A stretch of DNA of 64,000 nt. Origin: Orychophragmus violaceus. Lineage: Eukaryota; Streptophyta; Magnoliopsida; Brassicales; Brassicaceae. How positions within the stretch are numbered: the stretch's first letter is position 1; the number at the start of each line of letters is the position of its first letter. Positions 1 to 15,700 of this stretch are shown one piece after another. The DNA is taken from positions 42,925,126-42,989,125 of the forward strand of contig CM058237.1 of assembly GCA_030180135.1 (NCBI GenBank), given 5' to 3'. The notes beneath the pieces are model-generated. The model made no database searches. It saw only the letters and a list, made by a program, of their open reading frames with translations, and was not told the origin of the DNA. The position numbers and the translations under genes are program-made.

Positions 1-623
1 TAATTTGTGTTACAATAGTTATGTATGTCTTTGTATTCACACTTTGAAATAATGAAAATATTTGCCGGGAAAAAAAAAACTAAAATTATTTTTTTTTTTA
101 ATTTAATACTAGGTAATAATTTAGTAGCTATTTTTTTGAAGAAATCTAATTTAAAATATTTTTGTAAGATTTTTTTTATAATATGAAAATATATATTTAT
201 ATTTAAAACGAAAAGAATATATTAATATATATTATGAATATATTTTTAATAATCGTAAATTATAGAATATTTAGACTAAAATGTAATTAAAATTGTTTTT
301 AAAACTTTTTATTTATAGATTCAAAATTAATAATTTTTTTAAATCGAATAAAATATTTTATAAGATTTATTATAATATAAAAATATATTTTTATATTTAA
401 AATAAAAGATATTAAAAATATTATGTATATTTTAGAATAAAATCATTAATTAAAAAATATTTAATATACCCCCACATATAGTTTAAATATATTAAATCAA
501 AAATGATCTTAATGAATAATAAAATATTTATTAATTATAATGGCATATTTTGTAATATATATTAATTAAAGATTAGTCTCTAAAATATTGTATTTTTTTA
601 ATAGTATTGATTTTCTTCCGTAT
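1..623. other. AT-rich intergenic DNA
   Basis: Very AT-rich sequence with many short poly(A) and poly(T) runs. I see no coding region, RNA gene or element border. It ends at the 17-bp direct repeat that flanks the retroposon beginning at 641. Confidence 0.6.
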
Positions 624-640
624 AGAGGACCTAAACATGT

Positions 641-1823
641 GGTGTTTCTTTCAACTAGGGTTTTTCGAAAGCTCTCTGTCCCGAAAATCGAGGCGCCGCC
701 GAGTCCTCTATTCCGAGCTTCCCTCCTCTCCGGCGGACGGCGTTTCCTCTTGTCGTCGCCGGAGAGGTCTTCTTCCTGCTTGTGTTGATTAGTTTCCGTC
801 GCTCGCCTCCGGATCTGATCTTCTCTCGCCGCGTCCATGGATTCAGATCGACGACGGTTTGCGTTGTCATCGGTGTTGCTCTTCAGTGCGGTGGTCTTCT
901 TCGAAGAGCGGTGGTCTACGGCTTCTATGCGCCTCGGCTCGTGGTGGTCCGTCTCTTCTGTCTCGTCGTGGAGTTTCAGCGCCGCTCCCTCTCTTGAGGC
1001 TTTCCGCCGGCGATCTCCGGTCGGTCCTTCCTGGGTGACGCTGGCGAGCTGGCTCACTGCTCGTCTCTGTTGTGCATAGATTCACCGGTGGGTGTGTGCT
1101 CGGTTGAGGTATTAACGAGTTGGTAGTGCAGTTGGTTTAGTTTGGTCGGATCCGGTATGGGTGTAGTTGTAGACGGGTTAGTATAGATCTAGCCTCCTCG
1201 GTTTCCTCCTCTATTAGGATAACTTGGCGATCTGGATTTGGCTATGGCTTTTCAACTTGGATCTTTGTGGCTAACTTGGTTTCTTTTAAGAGTGCTTTTC
1301 AATCCGGTTTTATATTTTAGATTGGGTAGTGGATTGTTTAGACTTCGTTGGAGATTTGGTGTCGTCTGGGGCTTTTATCTAGGGTTAGTTTAGACGTTTA
1401 TGAGTGCGTCTTTACCCTTCCGTAAGAGGGTTGGAGAACTTTCTTAGGTTCTTCCTTTTCGGAATTTGAAGTCTTGTTTCTGTGTTCTGGGTTGGTGAGA
1501 GAGTGTCTCTCTGTGTGTCTCCTGGTTGTTGATGTTGTCGCTTGGGTGAGCCGTGGGCTACGGCGATTTATCTCGCTCTTTTCTCTTTTGCGGTTGCCAC
1601 TAGTTCCAAGTTTGAAGTGCTATGGTCATCTTTTGGATTTATCGTTTTATGTTTCCTGTAGTTGTAGGTTTTAGTAACCCTCTATGGGCTTGTGCTGCCT
1701 GTTTTGTAGGCTTTTGTTACCCGTTGTTTGGGTTTTGGTTGCCTCGTGTGTGGGCTTTAGCTTCCTATGTTTAGGATTCTGTTTTTAACATTCCATGAAT
1801 ATAATCTTCAGATGACAAAAAAA
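641..1823 (+). mobile_element. Non-autonomous non-LTR retroposon (LINE-derived or Sadhu-like)
   Basis: The 17-bp sequence agaggacctaaacatgt occurs exactly at 624-640 and again at 1824-1840. These look like target-site duplications around a roughly 1.18-kb insertion. The insertion ends in an A-run after 'cagatgac', as expected for target-primed reverse transcription. The 5' half (about 660-1060) is GC-rich, unlike the AT-rich flanks. The remainder is T/G-rich and resembles a plant retroposon 3' region. There is no endonuclease or reverse transcriptase, so it must have moved in trans. It could be a 5'-truncated LINE or a member of the Sadhu class of Brassicaceae retroposons, and the sequence alone does not decide. 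Open frames inside it look like chance frames. Confidence 0.75.
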
Positions 1824-1840
1824 AGAGGACCTAAACATGT

Positions 1841-4902
<3,062 letters not shown>

Positions 4903-4946
4903 TAATCTTGTTTAGTTTTTTTTTTTGACATCGAAAGATTAAAACC

Positions 4947-7107
4947 TTAGTTTGACTCCCTTACGATAGTTCTAGGGGCTATCTGAATTGAAATCGCTGC
5001 ATCGACCTGAGAGAAGATCAATCCACGTGCCCGGGCTTCCTTCGCGAGATAGTCCGCACGGACATTTAAAGACCGAGGAATATTGATTGAGAACTCTATA
5101 AAATCGCTTCGCAGGTGACTGAGATCTTCCAATTCGACCTCCAGGGCTGGCCATTCGATTGAGTTGTTAATGATCTTCACCATCAGGTCACAATCCGATT
5201 CTAGATGTGCTTTCCTTCTTCCATGCTTCGTCAACATTTGCATTGCCCAGCACACACCTTCGAGTTCTACATGAATGGGGGATTTGAGGTTTTGACATCC
5301 CCTTCTTCCTACCAAATCAAAATTTGTTCCATTAAGGACCACAAAACCCAATCCCGAGATAGATCCTTCCGACATCCAAAATGCATCAACCAAACATCTT
5401 TTTTCTTCCCGATTTTCTTGGACTATCTCCGGTTGAAGATTCGATCTTAGAGGTCGTCCCCTACTTCCGATATTACCTGAGCTACTCACCAGCTATTTGC
5501 TTCCCTTAATGAGAGGCTTACCGTGTCCAAGGGGGGAAATGTATTTTCTGTTAAACACCGTCTCATTGCGTGCTTTCCATATGTACCATACCAACCAAGG
5601 AAACACTGAAAGACTCTCTGCACTCCCACCTTGTTCCTTTGCTCTCCATAGTAGGTAGTCAAAGTTCGAGAATATAGATAGGCACGGGAAAGATTCCGGA
5701 TTCGATGGAATATCGACATGTCCCAGTATTGGAGATATGGGGGGCACTCAAATAAAATCTGGTTTACTATCTCCGAGTCAGCTCCGCAGCGAGAGCAAGA
5801 TAAGTTCGTGCCACAATGTCTTCGCACAGGTTGCTTGCAGATGAGACAAAACTGGAAATAGATTGCCATAGAAAGTGCTTCATCTTCCTGGGCGCTTTAA
5901 CCTTCCATACCTGTTTCTTTGAGATTTCGAACTAGGTTCCAAGACCATTGGGTTCAAGAGACTGTGTCTGCGTTTATTCTCAATTCCATAACCAGATTTT
6001 ACTAAATAGATTCCAGACTGCGTGTACTCCCAACAGTAGTTATCTCCTTCCCAACAAAATTGGTTTTATAGCGAGGATCCTAGGGATATCTTCTTCCACT
6101 ATCAGGTCGTGAAGCAGGTCGATGTTCCAATCTTTGGTCTCGAAGTTGATTAGGTGGTGCACCCGTAGATATGGATCTCAGAAGCCACCATATCTAGCGC
6201 CGGACGGGCATGAGTCGTAGGGATTCATTGGTCTATCCACATTCGTGTCTCTGCTCCTGAACCGATGTTAATCTTATACCCAACTTTAGCAGGGATTTAC
6301 CATCCATTAGACTTCTCCACTCGAATGATGGGTTATTTGCTTTAGCCGTTTCTTAGGGGCTCATATGACGGTAATATCTTCCTTTAAGTACTCGCGCCAG
6401 TAAAGAATCTGGATATCTCAATAATCGCCAAAGTTGTTTGGCAAGTAGAACGATATTCAAGTCGCGTAGGTCTCGGAAACCCAAAAGGCCCTCTTCTAGA
6501 GGGACACATATTTTATCCCAAGCGATCCAATGTAATCCTTTGTTGTTGTTCTTTGTGCTCCACCAAAATCTCTCAATATAACTCGATAGTTTTTGGATGA
6601 CGATTTACGGCAGTATATAATAGGATTTAACATAGGTCGGCATTGCTTGCGCTATGAATTTAATTTGGACTTCTTTTTCCCCGTTGATAGGGTTTCATCG
6701 ACCACGAATTAACTCTATTTTTCAATTTGTCTTGAACGTATGAGAAGACCTGTTTCTTCGATCCATAATCTTTTTCGGCATTCCAAGATACATACCCATG
6801 CGGCCCTCCCGATCGATACAGAGTGATCTTTTCATATTTTTTTTAACTGATATTACGACATTAGAATCAAACATAACTGAAGATTTATATTTATTCAGTT
6901 GTTGTCCTAAGGCTAGTCTGTAAACATCGATGATATCCATCAGCTCGACGCATTGCCGCGTTTGTGCTTTGCAAAAGAACAAAATGTCATCTGCAGATAG
7001 GAGGTTTGACACCGGTGGTCACGATCTCGCAATGACTTGCTTCCGCCCCATTAATGAGGAATATAAGAACTTTCGTACATAAAAGGAACATGAATGGGGA
7101 GAAAGGG
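4947..7107 (-). pseudogene. LINE ORF2 3' half: reverse transcriptase C-terminal part, zf-RVT, RNase H
   Basis: Read on the minus strand, the block enters in the middle of the reverse transcriptase. A 'SPF...' stretch is followed by a degenerate catalytic motif 'SADDILFF' (normally xADD) near 7000. The next residues, 'GMGMYLGMPKKI' (about 6785-6800), are typical of plant L1 elements. Stops and frameshifts break 5.9-6.7 kb. The zinc-finger region of plant non-LTR reverse transcriptases (zf-RVT) follows at 5486-5869, with 'RHCGTNLSCSRCGAD' and 'LFECPP'. The RNase H-like RVT_3 domain is at 4947-5489, with 'LESDCDLMVKII' and 'NVRADYLAKEA'. The frame ends about 30 bp before the poly(A) tail. Not functional. 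Confidence 0.85.
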
Positions 7108-10100
7108 TGTAATACCCTGTTTCACAAATTGGGTCAACGGACGGCAGAAAAGTCAATCGGGGGCAGTTTCATAATTTTCAAAAGATGAGGGGCATTTTGG
7201 TAATTTTACCAAAATACGAGGCGGGAGACGAGACGGGCCAAATGTTTCTATTTTTAAGTAAAGAAAACATTAGAAGACAAGAATTGGAAGGAACGGATTG
7301 TAAACGGGGTTTTCCGGCTTTCGGGAAAGGAAACCGATATAACCGATAAAACTTGTAAAATTCATTGTGGGATCTACGGATGTCCAAAACGGAGTGAATC
7401 ATATTTCTAAATGCATCTAAAATCAACTAGTATTTGAGAATGTTGCTTGGAGAATTTATTGAAGGAGCTATGGGGTTTTTACAAATTAAACTCGGAATGA
7501 GCTAATCGGATCATCGGGACGGAACAGAGATTTGGATTGGTTAGAGCTGGTTGGATCCAATGAATATGGAGCAGAAGTGACCCTGGAGCAACACTTGTCA
7601 CCTGTTTATTTCCCCTGGCGCCACCTGCCCATCTTGGATTCAATGAATCAATTGGATTCAATGGATTTTTGCCATGCAAGATCATTTCATACATCCCATT
7701 TGCACCAAAAACTGTCCCAAAAACACTCTCTGATCATCTCACTCTCTTGATCTCCCATCTCTCTCTCTCCACATTCAACCAAATACCCATCCATCTTCAT
7801 AGTTTTCTTGAAGATCATCAAGAACACTTAAATGTTCTTCATGGATTTAGACTCAAGTTAACTCCATAACTCTTAAACCAAATCAAATCTTCTAAAACCA
7901 CTTGTATATTTGAGATCACCATGACCTCCTCATCAATTGTCACCGGTTAGGCTCACCACCGTCGTGGTCCTCTGGAATCTCGCAGGACAAGTGGTCACCG
8001 GCGAGTCACCACCACTCTTCTCCTTCCTCCACCAGTTTCAGCTCTTCATCCTCTCCTCAGCAGTTTCATATTCCTCCAGTGATCTTCCCAATCACCGGAG
8101 AATCCTTCCTAGCCGCCAGAGAGCCCTCTTCCTCTCCGGTCAACGCTCCTCCACCGCGAGTCAATGCCAGAGAAGCCTTCGCCGCCGCCAGTCAACACGG
8201 TTCTTCTTGGTTTCTTCAGACGGTTCGGTTTGGGAGCGGTTCAACTGTTGATTGGGTTCGGTTAAGATTTGGTTCAGATGGTCAAACCGGTATGGTAATT
8301 GGTTAACCGGTTCAATCGGTCAACGGCCGGTTTAGTCCGGTTTAGCTAAACTCGGTTCAATTAAAGTTGGTTCAAGTCAATTCAAGATTGGTCAACTGGT
8401 TAGGAGCGGTCAACGGTCAACGGTTAGCCTTAGTCAACACCGGTCAACGACTAGTCAACGCTGTGGTCAACGCCAGTCAGCGCGTAATCAACGGTTGGTT
8501 CTTGTTCGGGTTAGCTGGGAGTTGTTCGTGATCTGGTTCGTGGGGTTCATGGAAGGTTCGGTTTAGCCTCGGTTCGGTTTGGGAATTCACATCCGTCACA
8601 TCCGTCATCCGTCACGCTATCAATGTGAGTTGGTTAATTATTGCATCTTAGTTAGATCATGTAGATCGGGAAACCCTTAAACCGTAGTCTTAGGTTGCAT
8701 ACCCGTAATTGGTTGATAATTGATTGGTATCAGTTTATTAATGAATTGACTAGGATTATATATGCATGCTAAATAGTTAGTCTTTGATTGCTCTATTATT
8801 CGTTAACTGCATGTTAATTGATGCATTCATCGTAGATTGGCATGCTTAGGATCTGTATGCACTTATATTATATTAAGAACATTATTAAATGAATATATAT
8901 GGAAATTAAGACGGAATTAAAATACGGATTAAAACACATAACAAACCTTAGAGTATAAAGAACGGGGTGGGTTAATAGTTATTAAATAGGTTAATGGGAT
9001 AATTGGATTAAAGTTATTTAACAATGAGATGCGGGGATTAGTAAGTTTACTATTTCTAAACTGACAAATCGAAGAGATTATTAAAATATACTTAGGAAAG
9101 TTATTTAAAAGGTTAAGTAAATGAGCCATCTACGGGGTTAGCAATCCGCTAATCCCAAGGTAGCACACTAAGTAAATGCGAAGTTATTAGTGAACTTAAA
9201 GGCTTGATTGTTAATTATGATTGTGTGTTGGACTGAAGTTGTGTTGTGTAGGCCTGTTTATTGGACTACTCCGGGGTTGGGCCGAGTAGTCATGTTGTGC
9301 GACACTTATCTCGGTCAAGGGGCCGGATAAGTTTGGTAGTTACCTAATCCGGTATAGAACCGGATAAGGTTGGTGGTGGCGGTGGTTGATTAGGACTTGC
9401 GGGATATTAATTGGATGTTGTCTTTTCTTATGTTGACCTTGACTTGTTGTATTTCGTGTTAGAGTCCCAGTAAGTCTGCATGTTTATTTTATGCACTAGG
9501 ACTCTAGGGTGCGTTAGATCCCGCAAGTCTAGGATTGAAAGCGTTCTGGTACTTCCGACCTGATTGGATCCTCGGGTAGTTTCCTGATAGGTTCACATGG
9601 TGAATCTGGTTATGGTGTGAACCTACTGAGTGACGCCGGTAGGTGTGTGGTCCGGAGAATACGGGGTCATGTCCTAGGGCCGGACTGCATGGAAACTTAG
9701 ACTATCATGGGGTAGCCTGAGTCACTGTGTATCGATGGACTGAGAACAGTGTCCTAGGTCGTAAGACTTTGTGTTTACGTCTAGGAGTCGTGGGTAGTAT
9801 TAGTTATCATGGCGGTAGCTAAGTGTTCCCGTGGAAGTTACCGAGTTCGCATAGTGGGCCCAGTTGTGTTAGAATTGGTTTTTACGATAGTTAGATCGAG
9901 TCTAATCGAGGGCATGTGTTGCAGTGACTTTGATTTCCGTAGCCTTTCTTTTGATAGAGAATGCTTGTGTGTTGTTGGCTTATCATGTCACGGTGGCAGG
10001 TGATAAGCTATTTCTTTCTTTATGATTGTTATTTTGGGTTTTAGGGCGGAAATTAGTATTCGTAGGTTAGACTAGAAGCCTTTAGTAGGGACCGACTCGC

Positions 10101-10602
10101 TGGATGATTCTAGATCACTAAGCATACTCTTTTTTGTTGTTTTCAGGTTTAGCAGCGACTGACGTGGGAAGTCCTCGGTGTAGTTTCGGGATTGCTTGCG
10201 GGCTGGAGAATTTTGATTCGATGTTTTGTATGAGTTATTTTCGTTCGGGTTTTTATGGCGCCTATCTCATTTTGATTGTTTGTACTTAGATTTGAATAGG
10301 CAAATTGTTTGTAAAATACTTAATTACTTAAAAATGAAATCGCTTCCCTGATATTTGGTTTAGTTCGAACCGATACAACTCGTGGAAGCAATACAGGTTG
10401 AAAAGCTTTTTCTTGTGGAAAAGAGGTAAACGTGGTCAAGGACGGTTTGGTGCGAGCCATTGTCTCAAATTGGACTGTCTCTGGCTTCGTATTGTAACGA
10501 ACCTTTCTCATTTGGCCTGCTCGGGTTTGATCGGTCATGTTCTTGTTTGATTGTTGACCGGCAAGCTCGATGGTCAGCGGATAATGGGAAAGAGGCGTTA
10601 CA
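7108..10602 (+). repeat. Very long LTR (about 3.5 kb) of a Ty3/gypsy-type element
   Basis: It starts TGTAATACCC directly against LINE reverse-transcriptase sequence and ends GCGTTACA, giving the short inverted ends TGTAA/TTACA. A methionine-initiator primer-binding site follows 6 bp later. The length, start and primer site fit Tekay/Del-type chromoviruses. The LTR holds an AT-rich central part and a block of GGTCAAC repeats (separate entry), and it encodes nothing recognisable. The matching 3' LTR is not in the window, so the assignment of the full 3495 bp rests on the two ends only. Confidence 0.65.
8280..8475 (-). promoter_or_regulatory. Dense GTCAA cluster (W-box-like) inside the long LTR
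   Basis: About ten GGTCAA or AGTCAA words occur in under 200 bp. On the minus strand these read TTGACC/TTGACT, the core of WRKY-factor W boxes. Several are followed by 'cgg', giving a loose GGTCAACGG repeat. Clusters of W boxes are known to confer stress or defence induction, but a regulatory role here is inference. It could simply be a decayed short tandem repeat. Confidence 0.35.
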
Positions 10603-10932
10603 GAAAGGTGGTATCAGAGCATGGTTCGTCATGGGTTTCAAAACGTTTCATTTTCTAAGTTTTTTCGTGTTTTATCGAGTCAAATGAGTCGCCCAAGCAT
10701 CCATTAGGAAACCGAACCACGTCTGTCAAACCCCGGGGGTGGGAATGGGAAGTAGAAATTTTATTAGAATTGTACTAACATTTTCATATTTTTGGTTGCA
10801 AACTTGCAGCAGCATGCCCCAGGTGGGTTGGAGCGTGTGGTGTGTGTGGTGTGGTTTGATCTCATCAGCATGAGTAGCCACTGATTAGCTGGATCCGGCT
10901 GAGCTCGTTCGGGGCAGCGTGCCCACTCTTCA
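10603..10932 (+). other. Primer-binding site and leader of the long-LTR element
   Basis: TGGTATCAGAGC at 10609-10620 is complementary to the 3' end of initiator tRNA-Met and lies just after the LTR. About 310 bp of leader follow without a recognisable gene. This fixes the plus orientation of the element. Confidence 0.75.
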
Positions 10933-11290
10933 ATGAGGGGTTCGCGTACTTCTACTCGCACTCCAGTTCCATTACGCCCCCCAGTTGGTGCCTCTGCAGC
11001 AGCCCTAGTCACCGCGCCTCTTCCGTCACCTCTTCCTGCCTCACTCAGAGATAACGCAGACTCTGCCGACCCCTATGTTGGTTTTCTTGACATGTTTATG
11101 CTAACGAGCAGAAGAATACCTCCATTTCCGCCTCTCTCAACCGTACAGCCCGTGCTACCGACGCCTATCTTTGAGATACCTGACTTCCCTGAGCCCTACA
11201 GTCCGGGTGATCTCTTGTTCAGTTCGCTACCGACGAACTTTGAATTCTCGATGGAGCCCATCAACCCGATTCAGTATCAGGAGTGGGAGG
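10933..11290 (+). pseudogene. Gag-like ORF of the long-LTR element, 5' part
   Basis: An open frame begins at an ATG after the leader and runs about 119 codons, until it is cut at 11290 by the Athila-like insertion. The product is rich in Pro, Ser and Phe ('RIPPFPPLSTVQP', 'IPDFPEPYSPGD'). It shows no Retrotrans_gag domain. Its remainder resumes at 25503, past the TSD ggagg. Because it occupies the gag position and the other half carries a CCHC knuckle, I infer a divergent gag of a non-autonomous element. The function is unproven. Confidence 0.5.
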
Positions 11291-11296
11291 TGATAT

Positions 11297-11935
11297 TGAA
11301 AGGAATCGTTTAGTGTTTCCTGGTTCAATTCATCCGATTAATTGATCCTACTAAACATGCCAGATCTAGGTTCTCTTGCTAGAAACATAAAGGATCTCAC
11401 CTGTTACCTTGTTTTGCAGCGGAAAGAGGAGGTACGGGTCAGAGATCAGCAGAACCACCAAGAGATAGCTCCTCCAAAGGCTCACACACGCACGCACAGG
11501 AAATTGGCTGCTAGACCGATGAGGGAGGAGGCGCAGAAAGAGAGAGAGGGAGGCGCATACTGTGTTGAGAAAATAAGAGCTAGGGCAAGTTTTATTTATT
11601 AAAACCCTTGTCCAGTTCTTATGGGCTTTTGGGCCCAATTCTCAGTCTGATTAAATCCCTTAGATTTAATCAGGCCCTTTAGTCTCTCTAAGTACAGTAA
11701 ATGCCTAGCACTTTTACCGTACTTCTGCTAAACCGTTCCTACACATTTTCCTGTTAGCTTAGGCGTGTGACCCATATGGGATCATATAATAAAGGCAATA
11801 AATCCAAGATTTATAGATCATGAGCGGACTCTAGCAAGCCATCATGACCCCCAGAATTATATGACTTATGTCTGATCATTGACATACTCTTACTTTCTAG
11901 AGACAGTACAGAGATTACTGGACATAATTCCAACA
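11297..11935 (-). repeat. 3' LTR of copia element 1
   Basis: 639 bp, almost identical to 18402-19040. Differences seen: t/g in the 'ggcgca-actg' segment and g/a in 'aatcag-ccct'. It is the 3' LTR because the element reads on the minus strand. Confidence 0.93.
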
Positions 11936-12786
11936 ATCTCCCACTTGTACTGGAATCTCTGTATTCATAATCCTTTTGTCTCAATATCTCGATTAGTCAT
12001 AAGGCAAGATTAGTGTCATCCTTATAAAGCCTAATCTTGTTCATCGGACTCTGATTTGATACTGACAATCCAAACGACTCGGGACAGTCCGTTTGAGCAT
12101 GGCCATGCATTTTCCAGTATTCAAATCTCCGATTGGCCTAGAGATATTCACTCCATTTATATTGGAGGGACAAATCCCGTCTTGTTCCATCACTGTAAAC
12201 TACTCATTTCATAATACACCCAAACAAGGTCCTTATAACTATCGCTTAACGACAGTGTTAGACAATGATCAAAGCGCATTAGTTGATGTGCAGTCACATG
12301 CATGCGAACTCAGGTCTAAGGACTATACTCTATAGTCGTAGTAAGAATCTCTTATGACACAGATATAAATATCCTGAAGAGTTCTTATAAGCGGGTCTTG
12401 TCCGGTCGTATGTACCCTAACATACACCTTTGTACTGACTTTGATGCCGTGCATCTATGACATCCTGAGACTTTGTCATAAGTCACATACCAATCTAGTC
12501 TCACGCGGTTGTTGGTGTTCCAATTTCAACAACCTTTGACTAGGGACAGGGTGATATAAGCCATCTATCAAATATAGGGTCTCATGATCAAGCTAAATGA
12601 CTTTGATGACTCAAGATCAAGTCACTTACTTCGATGACCTATAAAATGGTTCATATCATTTTGGAACGATTATTTCATCACAGTTAAAATAATCTTGAAA
12701 TAATAATTTTATTAAACATCATAAAATGTTTTACAAGAACATATTAATAACTAAATAAAGCCCTCAAACTCCCACTCAAATTTAGA
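11936..12786 (-). other. 3' untranslated region and polypurine tract of copia element 1
   Basis: Non-coding sequence between the polyprotein stop and the 3' LTR. The minus strand next to the LTR reads AGTGGGAGATT, a polypurine tract for plus-strand priming (about 11936-11950). The same segment, somewhat diverged, is found beside the LTR of copia element 2 (53585 onward). Confidence 0.75.
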
Positions 12787-15700
12787 TTACATTTCAATGT
12801 CTCTAATGCCTACAGCTTCAGTTAGGAACTCGAGCTTAGGTCTTGGGAGTGGCTTTGTCAATGGATCAGCAACGTTATCATCTGTCTGAACTCGGCTGAT
12901 CTTGACTTCCTTTCTATTAATGATGTCACGTATCAAGTGAAATCTTCTTAGTACATGCTTGGATTTCTGGTGTGATCTTGGTTCCTTTGCCTGAGCAATA
13001 GCACCATTGTTATCACAAAACAGTGCCAGAGGCTCAGCCGCATTTGGTATCACACCTAGTTCAATAATGAACTTTCGTATCCAAACAGCTTCCTTCGCTG
13101 CTTCTGAAGCGGCGATATATTCAGCTTCTGTAGTGGAATCAGCAACGGTGTCTTGCTTAGAGCTTCTCCAACTGATTGCACCGCCATTCAGACAAAAGAT
13201 ATAACCGGACTGTGACCGGAAATCATCTTGGTCTGTCTGGAAACTTGCGTCCGTGAATCCACTGACTTCAAGCACATTACTTCCGCCGTACACCAATAAC
13301 TTATCCTTAGTATGTCTTAGATACTTCAGGATATTCTTGACGGCAATCCAGTGGCTTTCACCTGGATTTGACTGGTATCTACTCGTCATGCTCAATGCAT
13401 AAGCAACATCAGGACGAGTACAGATCATGGCATACATGACAGATCCTATTGCAGATGCATAAGGAATATTCTTCATGCGCTCAAGCTCAGCAGCCGTCGT
13501 AGGGCTCTGCTTCTTGCTTAGCGTTGTGCCATTTACCATTGGCGTGAAGCCCTTCTTGGAATCTGCCATGCTGAATCTATGCAGGACTTTGTCAATGTAT
13601 GAATCTTGACACAAGCCTATCAGCCTTTTAGATCTATCCCGGTAGATCCTTATTCCAAGAACGTATGCGGCTTCACCCATGTCTTTCATGGAAAAACAAC
13701 TTCCAAGCCAGTCCTTTACCGACTTTAGCATTGGTACGTCGTTTCCGAGAAGCAGTATGTCATCGACATACAGAATAAGAAATACTATCTTGCTCCCACT
13801 AGTTTTCTTATACACGCATTGTTCTTCTTCGTTTCTGATGAAGTCAAATTGCTTGATCGCTTCATCAAAACGAAGATTCCAGCTCCTCGATGCTTGCTTC
13901 AATCCATAAATGGATTTATGAAGCTTGCATACTTTCCCAGCATTCTTTGGATCTATGTAACCGTCAGGTTGTGTCATATACACATCCTCTTCCAGAATTC
14001 CATTCAGGAAGGCGGTTTTCACGTCCATCTGCCAAATTTCATAATCATGAAAAGCTGCAGTTGCTAGTAGAATCCGAATAGATTTCATCATAGCCACTGG
14101 GGAATAGGTTTCATCGTAATCCACACCGTGAACTTGTCTGAAACCTTTTGCCACCAACCTGGCTTTATAAATCTGGACATTTCCATCCACGTCAATCTTC
14201 TTCTTGAAGATCCATTTGCACTCGATGGCTTTTACACCAGCGGGTAAATCAACCAACGAAAACACTTGGTTGACCGACATGGAGTCCATTTCGGAATCTG
14301 TGGCCTTACGCCACTTAGAGGAATCTGGGCCCATCATGGCTTGATTGAAGTTCGATGGTTCATCACCATCAATGATCAGAAGATCATGACAGTTAGTCAC
14401 GAGGAATCCTTGATATCTCTCGGGTTCGTGACGGATCCTCCCGGATCTTCGAACTTCAGGTACTACAGGTTCAGGCTCTACAATTTCTTGTAGGTCCTCC
14501 TGCTGCTCTTCCTCATTAGGTTGAGCAGTATCCTGTTCATCTTGAATTTCTTAAAGCAGTACCTTACTCCCACTGTCTTTCTTAGAGAGAAACTCCCTCT
14601 CAAGAAAGCTATAATCCCGGGCAACAAAAATCTTGTTCTCGGAACGCAGGTAGAAGTAATAAGCCTTGGTTTCCTTCGGATAACCAATGAAGTAGCATTT
14701 ATCAGACTTTGGTGTAAGCTTGTCAGAGATCAATCTCTTGACATAGGCTTCACAACCCCAAATTCTTAGATAAGACAGCACTGGAGCTACTCCAGTCCAT
14801 AATTCATATGGTGTCTTTGCTGCTGCTTTTGATGGCGCTCTATTTAGAGTGAACACTGCTGTTAGCAGAGCATATCCCCAAAGGGATATTGGAAGGTCTG
14901 TGTGACTCATCATAGACCGAACCATATCCAATAAGGTCCGATTCCTCCTCTCAGACACACCATTCCATTGAGGTGTTCCAGGAGGAGTGAGTTGGGAAAC
15001 TATCCCACACTCTCTTAGATGATCACTGAACTCTTGGCTCAAGTATTCTCCTCCTCGGTCGGACCGAAGAGCTTTAATGCTTTTGCCAAGTTGGTTCTGT
15101 ACTTCATTTTGGAATTCTCTGAATCTCTCAAACGATTCAGACTTATGTTTCATTAAATAAACATATCCATACCTACTGAAATCATCAGTGAAGGTAATGA
15201 AGTACTGATAGTTTCCTCTTGCATTTGTGGACATTGGGCCACACACATCAGTGTGTATCAGGCCCAATAAGTCACTGGCCCTCTCGTTAGGTTTATTAAA
15301 GGGGGCCCGCGTCATTTTGCCCATCAGACAGGATTCGCATTGCTCACATGACTCAAAGTCAAATGAGCCAAGAAGTCCATTCGTATGGAGCCTCTTAATG
15401 CGTTTCTCGCTGATGTGCCCTAAACGACAATGCCATAGAAACGTTTGGTTCTCCTCATTAGGTTTTAACCGTTTGGTATCAATGTTATAAATTGGCGCGG
15501 ATTGATCAAGTATGTAAAGCCCATTCGTAAGAGGGGCACAACCATAGAACAAATTGTTGCGATTGAAGGAACATAATTTATTCTTAACTGAAAAATCATA
15601 ACCTTCCAAATCCAACAAAGAAATTGAAATAATATTTCTGCTTATCGCAGGTACAAAATAACAATTATTGAGTTCTAAAACCAATCCCGAAGGTAAAGAC

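Noticed and set aside
566..1085. Overlapping open frames on both strands at the GC-rich end of the 641 retroposon
   Set aside because: Low-stop GC-rich DNA gives chance frames. None has a known domain and they cross the TSD border.
11342..11638. Paired open frames found again at 18447-18743
   Set aside because: They are the two LTR copies of copia element 1, so duplication of the frame is no evidence of a gene.
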